Shown here piece after piece: positions 56,817 to 64,000 of a stretch of 64,000 bases of DNA (positions are counted from its first letter, which is position 1; each line of letters starts with the position of its first letter). The DNA is from Cornus controversa (taxonomy: Eukaryota; Streptophyta; Magnoliopsida; Cornales; Cornaceae), in assembly GCA_026545225.1 (NCBI GenBank), contig CM048846.1, positions 57,912,270 to 57,976,269 on the forward strand, written 5' to 3'. Both the position numbers and the translations under genes were made by a program. A model generated the notes under the pieces. That model was given only the letters and a program-made list of their open reading frames with translations, searched no databases and was not told the origin of the DNA.

Positions 56817-57715
56817 CTGCAAAATTTCTATATGCAATTAGAAAGGCGAACGCCTCAGGCATCAAGAATATGGTCATTAACTAGCCACTAAACTCCATCA
56901 AACATATAATAATCTTTGATGCAACTCTTCCTATGATGAGCGATCCAACCTTTGGTCAAGAAAAATAAATTTCGGCCATATTCAACTCTTCAACAAGTTC
57001 AGCAACAGCATAAGGACATTTGTTTTCTTTTTTTATAAGCAAAATTTCATTAAAAGACGCTGAAAGAGGAGCGCAACCCAAATGTAAACTGACTACAAAG
57101 ACATCCATGTTTTGTCAACTAGAGTTGGAACAAACCTTGTACCGACATTGTTTACCACATTCGTTGAATTTTGGCCAAAGTTCATTCCCTCTATTACAAG
57201 GTAGTTTAAATATCTTAAATCATCATAATCATCCTTCCCTTTATCCCATATGGATGGGTCAGCCACATGAATTCTCTATTTAGATTCTTTTTTATTACAA
57301 GCCATTCTCCTATTATATTTAATTTTTTTTAATTAAAAAATTTTAAGTTTAAAATCTTAAATGAAAAAACAAAAAAATATATGATTAACGAAGCTTTTAC
57401 GTACAACTCTGAGAAGTTATTGTTCATTTCATAATTATTTCAATGCAGCCACTCACAAAATAGTGTATGAATATGAATACAAGAAATTAATTGTCGTTCC
57501 ATTATAATTTCAGTGCATCTACAACACAAACCTGGAAAAGTCAATTCTAGACTTTTATATTTCTATTTCCAAGAAGACATTCAAAATGCCTATGATGTCC
57601 TAATAACCAAAGGAACCCAATGGAACTCATAAAATGTGTGAGGATGAGAGCCTAAAATATTTGATGGAGCTAAGTAGGAAAACCAATATAGACTTTAGGA
57701 CTTAATATCACGTAC

Positions 57716-57786
57716 CCCAGTTTTTTTGCTGCATCAGATATGGAACCCTCAACTGCAAAAATTAGATCTAGCAGAGCTTGCATTCC
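57716..57786 (-). CDS. exon of an unrecognised cellular gene (second readable exon)
   Basis: Borders are ttcacag before (AG at 57787-57788) and gtacgtg after. The 71 bases read GMQALLDLIFAVEGSISDAA then KKLG, starting in phase 0 and leaving two bases that join the first base of the next exon as a Gly codon. Predicted helical. Together with the exons at 57943-58092 and 56735-56816 it gives about 100 residues without a stop. No signal or catalytic motif recognised. Confidence 0.68.
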
Positions 57787-57942
57787 CTGTGAATATATGA
57801 TATGTAAAAAGGAAAGAAAAAAAAAATAATTATACTCGCTATCCTGATCTTCAGTTTAGTTGAACAAAATAAAATAAATATCAATTCTTTCATACTTTTC
57901 TAGTAAAAGAATAAGAAGAAGATGGATAGGGCAGACCAAAAC

Positions 57943-58092
57943 AAATTTTGGGTTATTTGGCCCAATCTGTGGACCACGATCTGAGCCTCGGATGGTTGAC
58001 TTCGCAGGAAGAATCTGAAGAAGCTCTTGAGGAGGTAAATATGCATCAAGATCTACTGTATTCCTGACTAGCTCAAAAGAATAATAGATTAC
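57943..58092 (-). CDS. exon of an unrecognised cellular gene (first readable exon)
   Basis: After an acceptor ending tgatag (an in-frame stop upstream confirms the border), 150 bases encode exactly 50 residues. These begin [20 protein letters not shown], continue [13 protein letters not shown], and end [12 protein letters not shown]. The donor gttttg is weak but gives phase 0, matching the next exon. The residue pattern is that of a conserved protein. I do not recognise the family and do not assign a function. Upstream exons should lie right of 58092 but were not identified. Confidence 0.65.
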
Positions 58093-58514
58093 CTATCAGT
58101 AGAGGCATCCAATTTTATTAAGATAAAATCGAAAAGAAAAGAAAGAGAAATGACAAATGCTACCAGGGAAATAATACATTATTTGATTACTTCCTTTGAG
58201 TGGGTTAGAAAAAGAGAACCTGAAGAACTTAGACAAAATAGGATAGTGACCATGATTTATTACAAGCAGATCAGAAAAAAATAACACAACTTAGAGCAAA
58301 CATGCAACACAGAAAAGATATGTCTAGTTACTAATCAGCAATTTTATGCAAAATAGAATTCTGTGTGGAGGTCGTATGTCCATTTTATCACAAGCATGCC
58401 CCAAAGTCTGGGGCATTAATTTTTTTTATTTGTTTGTGCATGTGGAAATAACTTTTCCTCCAAGAAGATGTCCAAAATTAGTTTGTTTTCACATTCATGT
58501 GTTACAAACAAATA
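58093..58514. other. intron or flank, no feature seen
   Basis: AT-rich sequence. The palindrome-like gccccaaagtctggggc at 58398-58414 can form a small hairpin. No exon identified. Confidence 0.35.
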
Positions 58515-58886
58515 CTCGCACCGTCCCCAATTATAATTCCACATATCCTTTCCAGGAAGTCCCAAATATAAGTCTCACTCCCACTTTTGGATGTATATGT
58601 TTTTTAACTTTCCAAAGTTTCCATTTGCATTGAATATGTCAAACAAGTAAATAATCAAAATGTAGGACCCACCCTCTTATGTTAACAATTATAATAATAC
58701 ATAAAAACAAAGTGGCATTTCAAATTCAAATTTTAAAAAGTTAGAGTGTCATTTCAGAATTTTGTTCTAGAGCAAATCTCTCCATCATTGGGGTAATTTT
58801 GGAAGTTCATTTATTCTATATCCAATACCCCTTTCCTTAAAGAGTTAGAATCCCAAAAATGGACATATAATTTGGGAAGGAGGGAG
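58515..58886. mobile_element. Stowaway-like MITE
   Basis: The left end ctcgcaccgtccccaattat and the right end (reverse complement) ctccctccttcccaaattat are variants of the well-known plant Stowaway terminus ctccctccgtcccaaa. TA precedes the left end; the right TA is not preserved. No coding capacity. Confidence 0.55.
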
Positions 58887-59203
58887 CAGAACTTTTTGAG
58901 AGATAGGATATTGGATTGATTCCCAAGGATCCCTTCGAATGATCTGGTCTCACATCTAGGGTAGGTAAGACAGATGAAGGCAACTAGGATTTAAAGCAAT
59001 GAGTTTTGAGAGATAATGAGTATATGTGGATCAATTATGTATGGCTACGCATTGATTTGAGGATTTGGGTGAGGTGGATTTGGTTTTCTAGGCCCAAATC
59101 AATGCATCTTGTTTGGAAAACTTTTTGGCATATGAATTTTAAATCCAAAATGAACCACTCTTGGATTTAATGGCACAAAAGTATGGATTTGGAGTAATGC
59201 CTC

Positions 59204-59594
59204 TGTGATGTTGTGACCCAAATTTTGTTTCGGCGCCCCAAAAATCACAAGCTGCTCCTCGGGAAATAAAATTTAACCCGTTTTTCTCTTGCGAGTCTTG
59301 GACTCTATTGACTCTCTTGTAGCCCAGTATATAAGAGCATTTAGGGTTTGGAGTGGGTTATAAGAGAGCATTGAAAATCACAATACAGAGAGTTAGAGAG
59401 AGAGAGCGCTAAGGTTTGGGGGGCTGAAACTTGTAATCTCCTTATTTTTGCATAGTGAAATCTTTCGTAGGATATTCACCGTGGACATAGGCTTTACGCC
59501 GAACCACAAAAATAGTTGTGTTCTATGTGTGGTGCATGTTTATTGTTCTATTAATTTCCTGATTTGTTATTAGTTAGCGGCGTTTGTCGTAACA
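59204..59594 (+). mobile_element. solo copia LTR
   Basis: It starts tgtgatgttgtgaccc and ends gtcgtaaca. It contains a TATA-like cagtatataagagc (about 59325) and the phrase ccgtggacataggctttacg (about 59481), which is typical of plant copia LTRs. The flanks gcctc (59199-59203) and acctc (59595-59599) form a duplication with one mismatch. No internal region follows. Confidence 0.72.
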
Positions 59595-59599
59595 ACCTC

Positions 59600-59688
59600 T
59601 TTTAAGTGTTATTTCATAAATCCATTCTTTTTCTCTTCACGATTGACCCTCCGGCCTCCACGCTCAATCTCTTGATTATTACAATATC

Positions 59689-59721
<33 letters not shown>

Positions 59722-59902
59722 TCCTCTTCATAGGTTTATTCGAAACCCTAACCCTGACCCTAATTTCACTTTGTCTCTAGCTCTTTATTAACAAGGAGAA
59801 ATGTCTCTATGTAAATGATGAGGCCTCTCTCTCTCTCTCTGTAAGTTCTTTCTAACTCTCTTGCTTTCTCTTTCTATATAGATTTTTTTCTTTTAAAAAC
59901 AT
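59600..59902 (+). promoter_or_regulatory. 5'UTR/promoter-like stretch with telo-box
   Basis: A long (CT)n tract (59691-59719), a telo-box-like cgaaaccctaaccctg (about 59739), and a second CT tract followed by gtaagttc precede an ATG at 59903. Telo-boxes and CT-rich leaders are common near plant transcription starts. Whether this is active cannot be judged. Confidence 0.35.
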
Positions 59903-60047
59903 ATGGATTCTACGACTACTACAACACAGATGGAATTACATGGAAAATTAAGTGTATGGAAGTATGTTTGCTACAATCTGAAAAAGATTGAATTTGGGTT
60001 TGATTTGGCGTTTGATATTAGTCAAGCTTCAATTAACACTATGTTGT
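59903..60047 (+). pseudogene. possible first exon cut by a copia LTR
   Basis: From the ATG the frame reads MDSTTTTTQMELHGKLSVWK, then FGFDLAFDISQASINTM. It enters a copia LTR at about 60048. The leader upstream looks like a plant 5'UTR. I do not recognise the protein, and the continuation beyond the copia relic was not found. Confidence 0.3.
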
Positions 60048-60201
60048 TGTTGATAGTTACACAGAGAGAGAGAAGAAAATATTTTGGAGGGTATTCTCTC
60101 ATTACAGAGAATACTAAAAAATGATGTATATAAATATTTACAAAGTACGCTTATTTACAGAATGAGCCCAAATCTATAACTAATTATACTATTTTCCAAC
60201 A
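60048..60201 (-). repeat. short LTR (3') of a copia relic
   Basis: 154 bp, tgttggaaaatag...ctatcaaca on its own strand. It directly follows a purine-rich stretch (minus, cttgagggag) and the end of copia pol. No target copy can be checked because the other end is lost. Confidence 0.65.
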
Positions 60202-60259
60202 CTCCCTCAAGCTAGAGCATAGATATCTATCATGCCCAGCTTGTTACATAATTTCGAAA

Positions 60260-61090
60260 AATGAGATTTTTCTAATGCCTTGGTAAACGCATCTCATAAT
60301 TAATCTTTAATCTCACATAAGTAGTAAATATTCTTTTATTCATCACCAAGTCTATCAAAAAATGACAATCTATTTTGATATGTTTAGTTCTCTCATGAAA
60401 CACGGGATTGCTAGCAATGTGTACATAACAGCCTAATTATCACAAATCATTCTCACAGGCATGTTGTAAAATCCCATCTCTTGTAAAAGAGATTTTATCC
60501 ACAACATTTCATAAGTTATACAAGCCATTTCTCTATTCTCTGCCTCTCACTTGATCTCGCCACTCTTGCTCTTCCAAGCTACCAAATTACCTCCCACAAA
60601 CGTGTAGTATCTAGATAAAGACCTCCTATCCATTTGACTACCTGCCCAATCAGCATCCGCGGACAAAATCCATATTTTTAAAGGAATTATAGACAACTCC
60701 TTTACTAAGAACTCCTTTCAAGTATTTTAAAATACGATATACCGCATCCAAACGAGGTTGTCTGGGTTGCCGCAAAAATTGACTTAGCATATGTTATGTT
60801 TGGTCTCGTCACAGTCAAATATATCAATTTTCCAACAAGTCTTTGATATCTTCTTGGATCATTAAGAAGTTCTCCCTTATCTGCACTAAACTTTATAGTT
60901 GAGTCCATTGGAGTATCATTCGGTTTTGCTCCTAACATTCCTGTCTCACTTAATAAACTGCATACATATTTCCTTTAAGATATGCAAATTCCTTCTGAGA
61001 TGTTGCTACCTCTATTCCAAAAAGTATCTCAACCAACCCAAGTCTTCCATATGAAAATGCTTGTCCAAAAAATGTTTCGGTTCATCAATA
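60260..61090 (-). pseudogene. Ty1/copia RT end and RNase H
   Basis: Minus-strand order: ISEGICIS.RKYVCSL (from RT), GMLGAKPNDTPMDSTIKFSA, DPRRYQRLVGKLIYLTVTRP and NITYAKSIFA. It continues with DRRSLSRYYTFVGGNLVAWK, SKSGEIK, ACITYEMLWIKSLLQEMGFY and [13 protein letters not shown] (RNase H). This is the C-terminal third of copia pol. Frame changes at about 60710 and 60940 and stops inactivate it. The element is truncated at about 61100. Confidence 0.88.
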
Positions 61091-61169
61091 CAACTTTTAT
61101 CACTTCCAATGTCTCACAAAGACAGAGTGATGGATCTATTTAATCCAAATTTACTCACCACGTGGAGGG

Positions 61170-61960
61170 ATGGTAGCTGATAGACACAGATGGATTACAG
61201 CTTGCAGCAGACGGGTGGAAAAAAGGAAAAGTGTAACACGAGATTCACGTGATAGGATTATTTTGAATTCTGATGGGCCGAAATCCGATCTGCGAAATCG
61301 GCTTGGGCCTCTTGTAATAGGCCCAAATTCAGGCGAAGCAAAATGGGCTGGTGTCTCAAGCTTACTCACTTTGGGCCTAAAGAAAGGGAAAAGTAATTGG
61401 GCTCAACTGAAGCCCAAAGCTAGCAAAATGGTGAAACTAAAGGAAATAAATCCTCTGGCCCAGCCCCAACCCCTCAGTCGTAACTTAGGCCCTTCACGCT
61501 TGAGTAAGGATCACAACAAGCAATCTGAAATTGCAGTGAAGAACCAGCACAAGACAAAGACGATCAATTCCACTGTTTTTCCAGGATTTCTCAAGTCTTC
61601 GAAGGTACGAAGGTATCGGTCAGGGACGTGAAGGTGCTTCAAAAGAGAAGAGATAATGTTTGTGAATCTGGGGTAGTATGGCAAGAGGCGGCGCTGTCGG
61701 AAAGGGGAGACGGAGATAATGAAAAAATTGTTGCGAGGAAGGAAGGGACCAAACGACTCGTGACGATGGTAAGCACGAAACAAGATTTTCTATCTCTTCC
61801 ACAAGAATTGTCCACTGGCCGGAGGTGGTCTAGTCTAAAAAAGCCGAAATGGGTACCGAAGAACAGAAGCCAACAAGGTACTTTCTCTCACGAACCTTCT
61901 TCTACCCCTTCTTCTGGCCATGTGGGTAATGATGAACCCAAAGATGATGGTCAGCTGGGC
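61170..61960 (+). other. unassigned open frames, Pro/Gly-rich
   Basis: A 153-codon frame (61170-61631) contains repeated GP and WA phrases (GPLVIGPNSGEAKWAGVSS, then NPLAQPQPLSRNLGPSRLSK) and continues in another frame to 61963 (RRWSSLKKPKWVPKN). It could be the linker part of a LINE ORF1-like protein or not coding at all. No zinc knuckle or RT next to it. Confidence 0.3.
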
Positions 61961-62248
61961 TGACAAAGGCACTGTCAACGTTGATGAGGAGGTAGGAGGT
62001 TGATTCGGGCACTACTTTCGGGCCTGTAGTTGTCAATATGGTTGGAATGCCGGCTAGGTTTTTTGATTTGTATGGAAATAACGCACTTAGAAGACCAGAA
62101 TGTCCCAAGTTTTTCAGAACACATCATGAGATTTTCTTTTACCCCACTATCTACTCAGAATGTAGAAACTCTAACACTGACTCAGACACAGAAATTGGGC
62201 AGAAAATTGTACCATGGGATGGAGGGTGTTTGCCCGGTGGTGAGCTAG

Positions 62249-63960
62249 TGTCATGCCCCAAATTCCAACACCTGGAAGGGCATGGAAAATGAAGGTGATT
62301 AAATAAAACCTCAACACCTTACAACTACAAACAAGCCTTGATACTAAGCTATCACCCCGACTTCCGACACCGAAACAGATATAGGAAATTAGGTGTGAAT
62401 ATGGGATGAAATTATCATAATACCCTTCTTAAGACGACTCTCATCCAAACAGAGTCTCAATACCGTGGAAGCGACTTTTAATACACATTTACATCATTAA
62501 AACTAAAATATAACCGAGTTACATACATACATCAAAATGTAACTTGTCCAACCATATCCAAATATTCACAATTGTCCAACATAGAGAAGACTAATGAAAC
62601 CACTGCTTAACAATATAAAAGTACTCATGTCTAGAATGCTAATACATCTGTTCCACATACAAAATATATAGTTCTTCTCAAAATGCCCACACATGGCATA
62701 TATATATATATAACATAAAACATCCAAAGCCCAAAAGAAGGCCTGAAGCCTTGACCACGGTAATCAAGCGTTATCCCCAATCAGCGCTTTATCTGTAAAA
62801 AGTTTGTTGGGAAGGGGTAACCAACCGACTAGCTCAATAGAGACATCCAAACCCCTTGTGCACCGACTCAATGCAACCTACATGAAATGTAGTCATAGCA
62901 TTCCTATACACTACATGACATATTTTCCATAATTATAACATCAACAATATAGTGTACAAATCATGCTCCAATATATATATATATATATATCATATCCAGC
63001 ATGCTTACTTTACCATAAGTAAACACAAAGCATTTCGTGACTATATAAGTCAAACAATAATCATGAATATCACAATTCATAACAAAGCTTAAAAATAAAG
63101 TCAAATAAGTTCAAAATCAATCCATGAGTAGGGAGTATTCATAATAACCAGATAAGTACCCTTGGATTAAATATCTATCTTCCTATCTTTACGGGTTGCT
63201 AACCCGATGGTCTAGAAGAAACCACTTGGCCAAGGTTGAGGTCTTGCACCCCTGAGCATTGAGCTCATCTTACTTTATTCCGACATTTCCCCAAAATCAT
63301 CAAACAATACATAATGTCAAATAAGTGCATCATAAGCCACTTAAATCATGTCCAATATAAGTACATCATAAGCTACTTATATTAAAGCATGCATATACAA
63401 TGCAACAACCTTTCTTTCACAAGAAATCATACAAATGCAAAAATGACAATATTGTCCTTTATATGCTTTTAATCAATACATAACGTGCAACACACACCTA
63501 CTATCCCAATAACTCATACGTGATCCTAAATGGATATCATGCATTTCCAAACTAGCATATAAGACATACATGCTCAAAATATAATTCTAGTGCAAGAATC
63601 ACATTCTTTTAACACACTTTAATTACCGAGATCAACAATATACACATACAATGCATATATAATTCAAAGACATCATATAGAACATATGAAAACCACTTTT
63701 AACACATGCTTATTCCAAAAAAAGAAAGAAAGAAATCAAAACAAAATTCACTAAGTCTTTTCTAGCATGTTAACCTACTAAAACCCACCCGAAACTCTAA
63801 GGAATCGATGATAAGAAAGAGAGAACACCCCTACCTCAAATTCAAGCTCAAAAACCAAAAGAGCTCCAAGCCCTTGAATCTGCCCTAACCCAAAAACACT
63901 TGAAAATCTGCCGAAAAGAATTTTCAATCTGTGTAGAACGTAGGCAATCCCGAGGTAAAC
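62249..63960 (-). mobile_element. antisense gypsy LTR, outer end not seen
   Basis: Begins tgtcatgccccaaattcc, matching the LTR 3' end form seen at 3651 (tgtcacaccccgaattcc). It contains cagcgctttatctgtaaaaa, the counterpart of the conserved ttttcagataaggcgcc region of the other LTRs (about 22690), and an (AT)n run at 62967-62989. No primer site lies to its left, so it is a 3' or solo LTR. It appears interrupted at about 63960. Confidence 0.6.
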
Positions 63961-64000
63961 AACTATCGTTTTCTATTTTCAGGACCTTAATGATTATCTC

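Overview
This window looks like nuclear DNA of a flowering plant, probably a eudicot. It is AT-rich, has no operon-like gene packing, and has introns with GT..AG borders. It is dominated by decayed plant-type transposable elements: Ty3/gypsy Tat and chromodomain (Tekay/Del-like) lineages, Ty1/copia, L1-like LINEs, a TRIM, a tRNA-derived SINE, and hAT-, Mutator- and Stowaway-like MITEs. No bacterial, organellar or viral gene set is present.

Layout. 1-930: two exon-like pieces of an unrecognised plus-strand gene, the first split by a fold-back MITE (214-504). 1060-6180: a tRNA-Met primer-site/LTR remnant, an L1-like reverse-transcriptase fragment, an antisense copia pol fragment, and the 3' end of an antisense chromodomain gypsy with its LTR (3651-5902).

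6705-36628 is one nested structure. A minus-strand Tat element (about 9.3 kb once insertions are subtracted; LTRs of about 420 bp; target duplication AAAGT) was entered by (a) a copia element at 7410-14984 (duplication GATTC), which itself carries a solo LTR of its own family at 8459-10688 (duplication CAAGA); (b) a reduced gypsy element at 18410-21139 (duplication TCCTC); and (c) a full-length 10.3-kb gypsy element at 21154-31486 (TAATT/CAATT). Removing these rejoins the Tat integrase. Between integrase and 3' LTR the Tat element carries an antisense extra ORF resembling the 'putative gypsy type transposon' family and a tandem array of about 88 bp units.

36634-46900: a hAT-like MITE with GGTTCC-rich arms, about 2.5 kb with nothing recognisable, a Mutator-like terminus followed by two fragments of a D-type cyclin gene, a second truncated Tat element with its own hAT-like MITE, and a Mutator-like non-autonomous element. 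47280-58100 holds the only convincing cellular gene: minus-strand exons at 58092-57943, 57786-57716 and 56816-56735 join in consistent phase, with a possible separate small exon near 48.6 kb and a possible last exon near 48 kb. Its neighbourhood is full of insertions (SINE, MITE, LINE ORF1, a gypsy gag fused to a LINE RT, a copia LTR, a TRIM). 58500-64000: Stowaway-like MITE, copia solo LTR, a promoter/5'UTR-like stretch cut by a short-LTR copia relic, unassigned ORFs, and another antisense gypsy LTR running to near the window end.

Most notable observation: three related chromodomain-gypsy LTR types each carry, at a similar distance from the LTR 3' end, a cluster of short palindromes, and the palindrome sequence differs in each type. 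All element boundaries were read by eye; no alignment or database search was run.
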